DNA of 64,000 nt, taken from contig NW_002476559.1 in NCBI RefSeq assembly GCF_000189635.1, positions 1 to 64,000 of the forward strand, in the 5' to 3' direction. Shown here piece after piece: positions 49,646-63,200 of the stretch. The notes under the pieces are model-generated. The model saw nothing but the letters and a program-made list of their open reading frames with translations. It was not told where the DNA came from and did not search any database. A program made the position numbers and the translations under genes. Origin of the DNA: Tetrahymena thermophila SB210 (taxonomy: Eukaryota > Ciliophora > Oligohymenophorea > Hymenostomatida > Tetrahymenidae). Positions within the stretch are counted from its first letter, which is position 1. Each line of letters begins with the position of its first letter.

Positions 49646-51379
49646 ACTGAGTGAGAAAAGCATATTTATAAAGATAGAATTTAAGTTAATTCAATTAAGA
49701 AAAATAATCCAACCTTGTGTCTGTTTTCAGTTTTAAAAAATTAAAATATCTTCTTTAATTTTAATACAATCTAAATAAATAAATAAAAAAATAACAAAAA
49801 TAAAATTAAAGTTTAAAAAAATTATAGTAACAATTAAAAAATAAATAATAACTCCTTATTCATTAACTTTTATATGAATTAATTTCTTCAAGTTCTCAAT
49901 CATTATCTATTCAACAAATAAATACTTATTATTTTCTTTACTTCTTAGTTAGGTATTTATTTAATTTTACAAATTCTTCTATATTATTTATAAACATGTA
50001 AATCATTTCAAAACCTTTTAATTTAATCTCAAAAAAGTTTGCATACTTTATTTTTACTTATTAAATGAATAAATCAGTAAATAAATTCATTTAGTTATTC
50101 TTAAATTTTTACAATAAATTAATCAATTATGTTTATAAACAAATATCTTTCTTTTTATTTTTAATCATCATTTTTTACTATTCAAAAATAAATCAATTTT
50201 TTAATATTAAATTTTTATTTTTGATCATAATAATTATTTTAAATTTTTTAGTAAATTTATTTTGTTATTTGTAAATTTTAAAATATTCCAATTTTATAAA
50301 TTTTATAGAAACAAACTTTATATTTTAGATTTTAAATAAAAGAAATTTTTTTTAGAATCTTAGATTTTAAGTAATAAGGAAGTTGTGATGAATGTAATTT
50401 GTTGATTTAATAGAATAATATCTAATTAAATATGTTTTTTTTTTGAATTTCTATTTAAATATATTGAATTCAAGCATTTTTAAGGTGTAAGCTAAAAAGT
50501 TTTAGTGGAAAAAAATCAAATATTTTTTATCAGATTTAAATAAATTTGATGAAAAGAATTCGTTTTTGTTAAATTCAAAATTTTAGAATTATTTTATAAA
50601 AGCATTTGTTTTAATAAACATTTTAAATATAAAAATTTAATTTATTTAATAAAATGTATATGAAATGATTAAATAAATTTGTTTATTTTTACTTTTGAGA
50701 AATTCTAGATCATGTTTTTTTTTAAAAGTTTAGAATAGAATATTAGAATTGTTAGAAAAAAATTGATAAATATAAATTCTATAATTAGAAAAGCATTTAG
50801 GTTCACATTACCTTGTTTAGATATTTAAATATTTAATCTGCTTATATATTAGAAAAAAAGTATAATTGCTAATCATTAATAATTTGTAAGTTAATAAGGA
50901 TTTTATCAATAAAGACCAAAATGAGTCACATTTAATCAGAAAATAGTGTAAAATTTATGCGAGAGTTAGTTTTGATTATTTTACAAAGAGCAAAGATTTA
51001 TTACAATAAGGTTTGCCAAGTAGTATTTGAAATGTTAATAAAGTTTTGGAAAAATAATCAGATTTTAAAAAAGTAATATTGCTGGATAGAATAGGGAAAG
51101 TACACTTGATCAACAAATATTTGGGATAAAATTTATTAGAAATAATAAACGGTGATCTTAATTATTTCCTCTGAATTTGTGAATGAATGTTTATATGTAA
51201 TTTGATAAAATATCAATATCAATTACAAATTAAAATTATTCAAGATAAAATATTGGTAAAATTAAGAAAAAAAAAAAAAAACTTTTAATAAACTAAAATT
51301 TAAAATAATAAAATAGTTTATAATAAGGCTATTAAGCTTTAAGGATATAAGATATCTTTAAAAATTTGACAGTTTAACA
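49646..51379. other. Intergenic, AT-rich
   Basis: Spacer between two plus-strand genes. I see no gene, RNA or repeat of note. Confidence 0.6.
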
Positions 51380-54300
51380 ATGTAAACTGAAGACAACTAC
51401 AAAAAATCTCTTAAAAAGCAGGGTAAAATTGGTAAATCAATGATCTCAGCTATACACTCATTTTTCAATGATGAAAACAGTAAATATGAATAAGAGTAGG
51501 AGTAATTTTTTTTATCACATATGAACAAGTACACACTCAAATTCTTTAACAGAAATCTTGAAAAATAATATCAGAAGATAGAGTTTAAAAATCATTTTGC
51601 TTTTATCAAAAAAATGATGTGGATAATATGGTTGGTTTGCGGTTTTGCTATTTTAAAGCTCCTCATTAGAAAAGAAACTGAATGGAGAGGATATGCCTAT
51701 TTTATAGCATGGCCATTATCAACTTTAATAACTTATTTCTTTTTGAAGATAAAATTGAATTAATTCACTTTGATTCATACAATCAATATTTTTATAGTGA
51801 TATCATTAATCAATTGGACTTTACATGATCCCGATTGCAAAAGAGTCGTACATGCTGACACAATGTCTCCGTTTGTGAGAGGGTTTATGTTCGCTTAAGG
51901 TGCTTACTAATACATTACTGGTACTCACTTTCCCTCTATGGCAGCCATGGTCTTATATATTTATTTCTCTTTTATCTTTAGCTCATCATCTGAAACTTAT
52001 TTATCTAACATTATTTCACTGTTTCCCTACTCTCTGTTATTGATATACAAAATTTATTACATCGAGAAGTAGAAAAGAATTACTTTTTTATTATAAGTAT
52101 AAGAAAGGAATTGGTCTAATATCATGCACAAAGTCCTACCTACAAGCTTAATGATTCTAAGAGATAATGAAAAGGAAGAAAGAATAGAATTACATAAGGC
52201 TAACAACAGAGCAGTGAAAGAATTTAAAGTAGGAGGCCATCAACATTTTAAAAATATTTCAGAAAGAATGTACATTTTGTAGGATTAAGTTGGTTAGCCT
52301 TTGACATTAAATAATTAACCAGATTCAAATCAATAACATCTATAAAAACATAAGCTAACTTATAAAGAAAGTTGGGACAATACCCTTTATGCAAAACTTA
52401 AAAAAAATGCAATTATACTCCGACCAATATTCAATCCAGGGTAGAACTAGAATGCCAAAAAAAAGCAACAAGAAGAAAGCTTAAGAGTATTTCGTTAGCT
52501 ATATCAAAATTCATTAGAAGTAAATGCTGCAACTCCTCTTCCTTAGTAATAAAATGAAGTAAAAGAAACTTTTGGAAATTCTCAAGATTAAGACCAAAAC
52601 TAGTCTGAAAAAAATGTAAAGCAGAATTTTGGATATGAAAATTAAGTAAGTCAAGTGGCTCAATCAAGTCTGCTTTTAAAGGATAGTGATACCTTAATTG
52701 AAAATATAAAAGTAATCTTTAAAGAAGAAGGAGTAAGCGATGAAAAAGAATAATAAATTCTAAGTATAAGAATCAATTATTTTTACTTGAATGATTTATA
52801 TATAGCAATAACGATTAAGGATTAATCTTACAAAGACAAATTTAAAGCTTAGGAAAGAGAAACTTAATTCATTTAAAATTTTGCAAGACAATCAATAAAC
52901 AAAACCATAAATTTTATAAAATACCCACCTGTGACTCCTGATTTAAATAAGGTTTAAAAATTCATAAACTGTATTTTGATTAATTAGTTATCAAATTAGC
53001 TTGAATTCGTAAAAAGTATTCAATCTTTTCCTCAAACACAATCTCAAAAAAATGTAATAAACAAAAGTAGCTTCGATCTCTAAAATCTCATTTTAAGTAT
53101 TTTTGAGATACTTTCACCTTATGCAAGGGAAAAATAAATACAATTACTATTAAAAAACGAAGATTCAATAAATATAATTAACTAAGATAAATACAAGCTT
53201 TGCTAAGTTTTAACAAGTCTCATTTTCAATTCTCTTCTTTACGTAAATAATTTTTATTTTTAAAATATTTTAAATTACTGAGAGATATCTAATAATAAAC
53301 CTATTATCTATCCATCCATTTATCTGTCAACATACCACTAGTTATAAATCTAATTTTTCTCTTACAAATTTACTTAATAATTATTGAAAATTTACTTAAT
53401 AAAGAATTACTTTTTAATTTTTCTCATCAAAAATGATGTAATTCATTTTGAATTAATTCAACAAAATTCATGTTAAAAAAAACAGAGTTATAACTTACAG
53501 TCTGCTGCTATTCTTATTAGCCTTAATTTTTTTCTAATTATTTTTGATGATCAATAATTTAAGATAAAAGCAATTAACAGATTTAATATAAGCACAATTA
53601 ACAAATTTAAGATAAGCGCAATTAAGAAAAAAACTCTACATTTTAAATAGAGCTTGAAAAATTGAGAATGTATATGAATATTTTTTATAAATTAGTCAAA
53701 AGGAAAAGGCTCTGTAGCAATTGAAATAAACAAAGACTAGAACGATGAAAAAATAATTTAATTTAAAATCAGAAATGAATAGAGTTAGAAAGAGGAAATA
53801 TCTCCAAGATTAAATGACTCTGTTGAACAACCAAACTTCCCACCACCATTTCCTCCAGTTATATTTTCTCCAATATCTTCTGAATTATCAAATATTAATG
53901 TAACCAACCAAACACATGAGAGTGCTTTTGAATCTAAATTAAGTATGAATCTTAAATAAAATTCATAAATGGAACTAAACACTCCATACAACTAGCTAAA
54001 ACCAACTATCTAAAGATTTTCTTAAACCAGTTAGTATACTTAAAATTTTATAGAAATTGAAGCTTCAGAAAATCCAAACATATAAAATAAAGAAAATTTA
54101 ATTGATGGAAAAATAAAAGCACCTTCTTTTATTTCTTCAAGCTCTACCTCTCAAAATAGTTAAAAATTTGTATAAAATGTAAGGTTTACGAAAGATTCCA
54201 TCTTCAAGGAAACCATAAAAGGAGATGGAGCTAAATTAGGATAAAAAATATCTACCAAGCTTATTTAAATTATAGGACCTTCAAACACAATTAGAGTTGA

Positions 54301-54481
54301 GTCTTCAAATGATTAATATTCAGTGACATTTAAAATTTATCAGGACATAGGAATATTAACTTAAATCCTCCATAATCCAAGAAATAGTAAAAAATAATTT
54401 TCTCTTATCTAGATTCCTTAATCTCTTCCAAGATCATTTTCTTTAATTAATCAAAAAAAAAATAATACACCAAATAAATGA
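51380..54481 (+). CDS. Membrane protein with degenerate histidine-kinase ATPase domain
   Basis: Two exons (51380-53242 and 53696-54481, phase 0) give 882 residues. About five or six membrane helices lie at residues 75-240 (WIIWLVCGFAILKLL, HTINIFIVISLINW, MAAMVLYIYFSFIF). A long polar linker follows. Near 494-512 a HisKA-like helix is seen, but the phospho-acceptor His is absent. At 603-622 there is a good N-box (DKYKLCQVLTSLIFNSLLY) with one of its asparagines. After the splice comes GKGSVAIEI, matching the next strand of the GHKL fold. The G1 box (DxGxG) is replaced by a polar stretch, and a long Ser/Asn insert intervenes. A G2-like segment (GDGAKLGQKI...IIG...IRVESS) lies near 797-830. There is no receiver domain. 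It is probably a sensor-like pseudo-histidine kinase. Confidence 0.6.
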
Positions 54482-55343
54482 AACTCAACTAATCTAAATA
54501 TAAATTAATTAATCAATCAATCTCTGCCTCACTCCTATATAAATACTCAAAAGGATAAAAGACAAATACCAAATATAAATAAATTCTGTTTTAAATTTCA
54601 AAATAATCTGCTTTTAAAAATTTTTGTAAAAAAAATGTATATATTAATTAAATAAATTATAACTACCTTCTTAATTCAATAAATAATCATTTATTTTTTT
54701 CTATTAATAAAATTAAATGTTGGATTCAATCTTTACTGGTTAAATGTTTTTTATAAATTTTAAATTTTTGTTAATCAGAGTTTTATCTTTATTTATTTAT
54801 TATTCTGTTTTTTTTTAGTGCTACATTGTTTTAGTAATTTATTTTTATTTTGTTTTTCTGATTATTTGAATATTTAAAACAAATTCGCCTTAAACTCCAA
54901 AAAGTATTTATTAAGCATTTTTCAATCTAAAAATCAAGCTAAGCCTTAACTCTTAAAAAAATTCATTTTAAAAGGTTTTAATTAAAAAATAAATTAAACT
55001 TAAAAATTTGATTAATTTAAAAAAATCCAAATAAAAATGAAAAATTACAGTAAATATTTTTTATTTAAATTCTAATTTTTTATAATGTAAATAATTAGCT
55101 GTTCAATTCAATTATTTTTGTGAATTTTCAAAGCTAATTTTTATATTTAGAGTTTATTACTTTGCTTATTTAGTTACATAACATATTTTATATTTCTGTA
55201 TCAAGAAATATCAAAATTATAAAATTTTTAAAAAAACACTGAATAGTAAAATTGCTTTTATGTAAACTTCTAGTTATTTATTTTTTGTATTCGCTGATAA
55301 AAAAACACCATTCTTTTAGATAATAAGAAATATTGTATTGATA
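54482..55343. other. Intergenic, AT-rich
   Basis: Spacer between two plus-strand genes. I see nothing in it beyond AT-rich sequence. Confidence 0.6.
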
Positions 55344-58300
55344 ATGCGAATGGGAATGGTTGACAAAAATCCTAGATAAATTTTTGGCAATCAATCATAA
55401 AAATAACATTCAATTACAAAAACAGAAGATATATTCTTTATAAGTCATAAGTAAATATAAACCAATAACAATCAATTAATAAAAATAATTTAAGTTAATT
55501 AAATGTAAGTCTAAAGAAGCAGATAAAAAGCACAAACTCTCGTACTTAGAAGTGAGTTTGATCCATAGAATTTCAATCTACTACCCTAAAAAGCAGTCGA
55601 TGATAATAAGCAAGCATTCCGTTAAATAAGTGATCATGGATAGGAATAACATAGTCCTAGTATTGAGTTAAATAAATCAGTTAAGAGAGATACTTTTTAG
55701 GCTGAAAATGATTAAAATAATGTTATAATAAATAATTACAGTAGTCCTTTTCAAAAGCTATAGTCATAAATTATACATTAGCAGGTTCCAGCTAAAAAGT
55801 TAATGTCCTTAAACGTAACTCCAATAGGATCGTAATAAAGCATTAACTTGAGTGCGATAAAAAAACATTCTACAATAGGGAATATATTTTAATTAGGATA
55901 CAAAGTACCATAAAGTCAATCAACTAATTTGCTTGAATTAAAAGATAATAGTCCTATTAGAAATAAGAATGCAAGCTAAAGTAGAGGAAGTGATAATATT
56001 CTTAGAACTTCTGAGATATTTTCACCTGAAAAGCCTGCTTTACCTAATTTGAATAAAAGCATAATCCTCAAACAAGGTGCTTTACCAACAGTGAATAGTA
56101 ATAATATAAATTAGAATAATGTCAGCAACCCAAACATAAACATTTCAAAAAGTAATATATTTAACGCAACTTTAAACGGCAGTCACCTGTTCAACAAGTT
56201 ACCTTCTAAATTGAATTAAAAGAGCCATATAAATCTTCCTAATTAAAATAATTCAAGTAAATTGAGCTAAATAGTTTTTAATCCAAATGACTTCCTTATC
56301 CAAAAAACACATACCAATTTCAATCTACATAATCACCATTAATCAAATCATTTATCTACTACAAATAACTAAATAAAAATTGATCTAAGAGAAGCTTTAA
56401 AGTAAAATGTAAGAAAAAGCTTGAACGATTTTAGTCCTATGAGGAACTAGGATGGTGCAGCAAATGAGTAAAAAGTAGATACTTATATTTCTTTACGTCA
56501 CTCTTCTCTTGTTCACTTAGATGAGGACGCTAAATCTCCTATACTGAATGGAAATCATAAAAAGATTATTCCACTATAAACAAGCAATGCTATGCTTCCT
56601 TAAAGTGTAGTGAATTCAATGAAGGTTCTCAAGCGCCCCTAATCCAGATAAGCTTAATCTCAAGATGCTCTAGGTTCCCCTCTAAGTAAATAAATGCTTA
56701 ATATTTTATTTTTTTTAGCATATCCATGCATAAGAACTAATTTAATATTTAAATAAGTAAAAAGCTACAACTTTTGAAATGTATTTCTAATAAATATTTA
56801 AAATTTTTTTTAGAAATAATGTAATTCGAAAGAAAAACAAATCATTAAAGCATCAAAAAAATCAAAATAAGTCTTTTAATCAAAAAAGAATTACTCAAAT
56901 TATTTCTTAAAATTTTGAGAATAATAACAATAATTATTTTTATTCTACCTACTTAAATCAATTTATAAACAAATGATACAATTTTAAAACAAAATCTTAT
57001 TTTTATCTCTTGATAAATAAATACAAATGACTAATTTCAAAAGATATTCATTTATTAAAAAAACAAATAATACCTCCAAATTAGGAAAATCAATAAACTA
57101 ATTAAATAGACTTAAAAAATAAAAACAAAAACTAATTCACTTTTTTTTAAATTAAAAAACTTTTTTATGTTCAAAAGAAAAGCTTTTAATTTTTATGAAT
57201 TTTTTTTATTTCTAGTTTCATAATTTATTTATTATATAATTAGGTGATTCAAAATATAATCAATAGTTTAATCAGAGAATGAAATAGCTGAATCAGCTGA
57301 TACAGTAGCAAAAAGATTAATCAAGCTTTGAAGATTCAAGCAGAATTTCTTCAAAGAGGACTATTAAAGATATCAAAGATATCTAGGCTGACAAATTTTA
57401 ATTTATTTCTAATGAGAATCAAAAACAATATAATTAGTAATAATCTCTCGCTTATGATAATGAGAGGTAAGAGAAACCAAACAAGTTAAATGAGTTTGAA
57501 TAAACAGAAGAATAAAAGAATTTCTAAATAGAATTTTTAAGGAAAATAAGAAGAAAATAGACTATGCGTTTTACTTAAAAAATACAAAGCTTGCAAGAAA
57601 AACTGAATGATGAAGAAGAAGAACTTGGATTTAAGGGTAAAGACAGTTCTGAAAGTGGTGATAGAGCAAAAAAGTAAAATAATAGGAACTTTAAAGAAAT
57701 TTTTGAAAAATCTCTTGAAACGAAAGAGCTGTGTAATGATGATGATACTAGTACGTTAAATAGAGCTAAGAAGGTATTAGAAATTTCTGAAGATTTCCGT
57801 AAATTATTGAGATATGAAATTAGTAGACCTCAAACAGCAATTTATAAAAGCTACATATTTTTTTTGAGTGATATAGACCCAAAAGTATTTATTGAAGGTG
57901 TTGTTTTTTTATTCTAAAATGCCCTCACTATTTCTTTGACAAATAATTACGATGTAAAAAAGAGAAAATATTCATATAAAATTCCTGAGAAATTTTTTTC
58001 TCTACTGAACAAAGTATACAAAGTCAAAATCCTTGAAGAAAGATACTAATTTAACGAAGCTTAAATTGATAGATTTTCTTATCTTATAATCCGTTAATAC
58101 GAAGAATAGTAACTAAAACCATAAAATTTACTTGAAGAGCTAGGTGGTGCCAAAAAATGCTAATAATTGATAACAGATTTCTTCTCTCAAGTCTCAGCAC
58201 GACTGGATTCAAAAGATTAATTTACAGATAAACAAATTTAAGAAATAGGTATTTCTTTCCTCACAAACAAGGAAGAGGGAATCTCAAATTTTATCAACTA

Positions 58301-59162
58301 TATGAAGAGGACAAAAAGAATATTGGAAGGTAGCATCTATCAAGTAAAGCATGCTTTGTACTAATTTTTGTATGTGGAAAAAAATTAATTCTTTGAAGAT
58401 GAAATAAAAAAGTCATTCTTATATGCTTTTGAAAAAATTAGATACAAGTATTTTACAACTTACGCTGCTATTGATACAGAATAGATTTCTAAAGACATAT
58501 TGAAGTATTTCTTAACAAAGAAACCAATTTTAGAATACTTTAAAGAAGAAAATAGATCAGAAAAAATACACTTTTTAATTATTTAAGTAGTGGAATGCTT
58601 TATTTACTAAAATAAAACAACAAATATTATTAATTATTTATAAGAAGCCACTATAAAACCAATAGATGAGTCTTTCTTTTTAATGCTTGAACCTCTTTTC
58701 TTAGAGCCTTTTAAAAGACTTAAACTTGGATAAATCTTTACAAGAAATACTGAAATGAAATTTAGCTGGATGAAAATTGGATTTAACATACTTTAAGGTC
58801 CCGACTAACTTTTAGAAAGAATTGAAGAGTTATTGCTTAATATGAAAAATTGGATTGATGGAATGATTCAATAAAAATAGCTTAACAAATAGCAATTAAG
58901 TAAGATTAATCACATTTAAAATCTATCATTCTTAAAGTATTTCATTTATCATGCTATAACACCTGACTTATTCAACAATTCTGATATCTACTTTATGATC
59001 AACACATTCTAAACATCATAAGAAGCTGTTTTATTCTAATTAAAAGGCCTTAAAAGAATTCTTCTCCACATGAGATTTAAACCAAATGAAGCTTATGATG
59101 TGGCAGAATATTTAATTAAAACGTTCAATGAAGCATTTTTATGTGCTCCACCTTAAATATGA
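55344..59162 (+). CDS. Large protein of unknown family
   Basis: Two exons (55344-56685 and 57244-59162) join in phase through an AGT serine codon to about 1086 residues, ending at TGA 59160-59162. ATG 55503 is an alternative in-frame start. The N-terminal 450 residues are Ser/Asn/Gln/Pro-rich with many SP sites (EIFSPEKP, NDFSPMRN, DAKSPILN). A charged coiled-coil-like stretch follows. The last 460 residues are well-mixed, helical-looking and free of low complexity (RKLLRYEISRPQTAIYKSYI, FLKYFIYHAITPDLF, LKRILLHMRF), so they should be a folded domain. I do not recognise that domain. The helix-rich pattern might fit an armadillo-like or RasGAP-like solenoid, but no signature residue supports either. 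Confidence 0.6.
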
Positions 59163-60258
59163 AAATTATTTAAATAGTAAATATATCTATACAAAAAGAA
59201 ACAAGGTTAATATTATAAATAATACAATAATTCTAACATACATTATGAAATATATTACATTTAAATAAATCAAATAAACTTTAATCAAATTAAATATAAA
59301 TTAAAATGAATGATTATGATTTAATATTAAAGTAAATATAATTTATATTAAATTTCTCTTATAAAATCCTATTTATCTCAAAAAAAAATCTTAAAAATAA
59401 TTTAGTATTGATTTAATTGTTTATTTATCAAATAATTTAAATCAAATTTGCAAATAAAAATTTTCTATCGTCTTCAATAAGTGTAGAATATTGAATAAAT
59501 CAAAAATTTATCTATCATATAATTAAAGAGTGCTAAACAAAATGTTGTAATAGTATATATTTAAAAATTAGAGGCACCTCCTCTCTCTAAATATATATAA
59601 AATATGGTAGAATTTTATTTTTATTACCATAAATCCTCTATAAGGTTTGCAATCGAGTTCTCAAAAACTCACTTTTAAAAATATTTTTGTGAGTTCTCTA
59701 TGATCGGTTTACAAATTTCATTATACTTACTGAGGTTAACTTTTAAAAAATTAGTTAATTATAAATTTGATATACTGTAATTTCTCATTAATTAAAGCAA
59801 CCTTATATTGAGGCCATTTTAGAAAATTTTTGGAAGTTAACTCGACGGTTTTTCGCGATTTTTCATGAATTATGAAACACAAGGAAAAACTTTTTACGGT
59901 ATTATTATTATGATTTCTTTTAAAAAAACATCTATTCCAAACTTTTTGAGCCAGAAAATATAAAGAAAATTTTTCATTCTGTAAATATTTATGATGAATA
60001 AAAATTAAATAGTTATTAAATTTATTTTAATTATTTTGTTTAAATACAAAGTAAAAATATTTTATTGTAAGGATGTGAATTTTATTTTTAAGGTAAAAGT
60101 AACAATTAATGATTGTTCTTATTTTTAGATAATAAATAAATTTAAAAATGAACAAAAAGAATATAGAAGAATAGATGATTATAAACAATTATATATAAAT
60201 ATTAAAATAGTTAATTAATTATTATTTATTTATTTACAAATTTTGTTAACAGGTTTTA
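59163..60258. other. Intergenic (convergent), AT-rich
   Basis: Spacer between two converging genes. It holds a short inverted repeat at 59666-59695 and a slightly GC-richer patch near 59841-59870 (CGACGG, TCGCGA). I see no gene. Confidence 0.5.
59655..59698. repeat. Inverted and direct short repeat
   Basis: AACTCAC pairs with GTGAGTT over a 16-base AT loop, and GAGTTCTC occurs at both ends of the block. It lies between two convergent gene ends, so it could be part of a 3' processing region. Confidence 0.5.
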
Positions 60259-63200
60259 TCAAAAAATAGTGCAATTATCTTTTTCTATAGATTTAGAACT
60301 ACTTATGTAAGGCATATTGTTGTTATTGAAGTCCATAACACTTTTCAATCTTTATCTTTCTTGATTAGATAAATTTAACAAAGGTTACCCATTTTAACCG
60401 TAAATCACTCTCGGCTCTGTTTGAGTATAAGAAGGAGCTTAAATAACATTTCTTCTATTTAAATTATCATCAAAGCTACTGGCTTGGCTTTAAATGCTTC
60501 CATTTTGGCTGTTATTAGATGGATTCGTGCTTGCAGAAGAGGTATATGGCATTTTTTAACCAACACTATTGGTATATAATTATTTCACTTTCATGTTTGC
60601 CTATTCTTGTTTTAGTTTCATGAATTACTAATTTATTTCGAATTCTTTTTGCCTTAACTCTTCCATTTAAGCTTTGATTGCATTCTAAATCTTTTGAATC
60701 TCACTCTTAAATCCTAATTTTAAATACAATAAATATTTATTTATTAATAAATTAAATTATAATATTAATATAAATTCACCTGGATGATGCTCTTAATTAA
60801 ATAACCAATCTAGGAAATTTTATTTGAAATCTTTTCTATTTTGATTTTTATAAAATTGAGCATAGTCGTAATGGTTTCTTCCTTTTTAAAGAGGAACAAT
60901 TTTTTCTTGATACATCTCAAATCTTTAATTTAATTCTTTTCTAATCATGCTTTAAAAATACTTATTTCTTTTTATAGCGTTATGATCTCTTGCTAAATTG
61001 AGCATCTAATCTAAGTCTAAATAGCTAAATCTAACTCCATGTAATAATAGATCTATTTCAATATCGCTCTAACAAAATAAACGAAATTAATTAATATTGT
61101 TGAACACTTAATTGATATAAGATTATTTACTTTATTTAAACAAACTCGGTAAATAAGATGAATTGCATATTTTTCGTGATTTATGTTGAGATTATCACAA
61201 GTTAATATGTAATAAGCCTCAAATACAGGCAAAGAAAATATGTTTAGCTCTTTAGTCTTTTACTAAAAGTTATCCTTTGCAATTCTATTAACACTCATTC
61301 CTTTTTAAAAAGTAAAAATTTAATAATTTAAGAAAGATAAATTTTTTATTAATGAATTTCTAAATAAAATAATTTTTATATGATTGATTTTAAATGCAAT
61401 TTGAATTCATCATTCAATTACTTGATTTAATAGGAGATAAGATTTTTCCTTCTTCGTCCATTTAAGCTGTAATTTTATCCCATTCTTTGTCAAGCAAGGC
61501 TTCCATAACTCTATCAGACTATCTTCTATTCGATACAGGCTCATTGTTGATCATTCTTTTTTTATTAGATTACTCTATTTCACTTTCAGCAAGTTTCTTT
61601 TGATCTTCATTAAATCCGTTTCCTATTAATTAGACTAGTTTCTAGGAAATGTAATGCATTAACCCACTATGACATTTCAACTCTTCAACCCAAACATTTA
61701 TTTTAATATTATGAGTTTATGCATCTGCTATTCTTTTAGCCTGACAAAATTTATTTCTTCCAACAGTCATATTTTGATTGTTGGCAAATGAGTAAAACAT
61801 ATCAAAAGCACATGATTTTCTATCTTGAAATTCTACTCTGATTAAAGTACTTGAGAACAGAATTCTTTCGCTATAGAGATTCACATCTAACTCCTTCTAA
61901 GACCTTTAACCACTTTCTCTTACGAATACAGAAATGCTTTATTTATAAGAAAGGTAATTTATTTAAAATTTAAGAGAATTAATTAATTTACTTTTAGTCT
62001 TCTCCTCCATCTACAATTAAAATAATTCTCCATTTCCTTGAATATGAGTAAAATTCTTCACTAATAAACACTGTTGGAATATCAGGTCTTTTAAATTAGA
62101 AAGTAAAGTCGCAAGCTCTACTGAATATTGCATCCCTTTATTTACCATATTCTTCTTTCAATGACTATTTTATAAGATTAGAACTAGGCCACTCTTTTTT
62201 AGAAAGCTCAATATTTTCAATTTCAGTGAAAACAATATCGTCTTCATCAAACATTCCTTCATTTTACACCCTAAATATATTTAAATTACTTTAACATATA
62301 TCCCATTTTAAATGTATTTTACTTCTAAGCGCTCTTAGTTGGAGTTTCTTTCATCAAATTTGGAGTTTTATCAAAGTAAGGAGTTGTGTAGGCTAGATGG
62401 CTCTTTAGAGATTTTATTTCTTTATCAAAAGGCATATAAATTTTATCAAATTATTGTATACTCAGATACTGGCTCTCAAAAAATGAGCACAATTCGACTA
62501 TGTTTCTCCCGAAGTAAACTGGAGCTTATTTGCTTAGCCAGATAAATAGTCTCTCTAAATGATCTAATGTGTCAAATTTTAAGCAAGTTTCATTAACAAG
62601 AGTAAAAATTAAGTCTGAATTCAATTCAACCAATTCTATTAAAGAAAGAAAAGTTTTTTTAATTTAAAATCTAAAATAAAAAAATATTTTAATCAATTTA
62701 CATTGTATTTTTAGATCTTCTGTTTTTTCTATTATTTCAATAGAGTTATTAGAGAAATATAAAATGCAATAGTTTTATAATAGCTTTAAAACTCCAAACA
62801 GCAAGCTTAAAGACTCATCATCTTTCCTATTAGCAAAGTAATTTGGTAAATACTCGCTTAAAATCAAGAAATCAATTAATTTTTCACTCGTCATCTTTGG
62901 AATTATGACTTTGATGATCTTTATTTTTATAAAAAAATAGCCTTAAAAAAAATACTTTTTAAATAAAATAAGAAGCTAGTTTTACAACTTAAACAAGGAA
63001 TTCCCATGTTTTAGTGTAGAGAGCGCAATTAAGTGTTTATTAAGCTTGTTTAAATGACATTTCTTCCCATTCATGAGCAGGAAGCTCATTAAAATACATC
63101 CACTTAAACATAAGTCTGACAGCTTCGTTATTGAAATTATTTTATTTTAAAGTAAAATGAGTAAATTTTTGCTCATTAAACAGTTTTCTAAAATATTCAG

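Noticed and set aside
56686..57243. Open stretches that could be extra exons between the two exons of the 55.3-59.2 kb gene
   Set aside because: A direct splice from 56685 to 57244 keeps phase with good GT/AG signals, while the inner stretches need unsupported splice sites.
59841..59900. GC-richer patch (CGACGG, TCGCGA) that might be a small RNA
   Set aside because: Too short and without a stable hairpin or terminator pattern.
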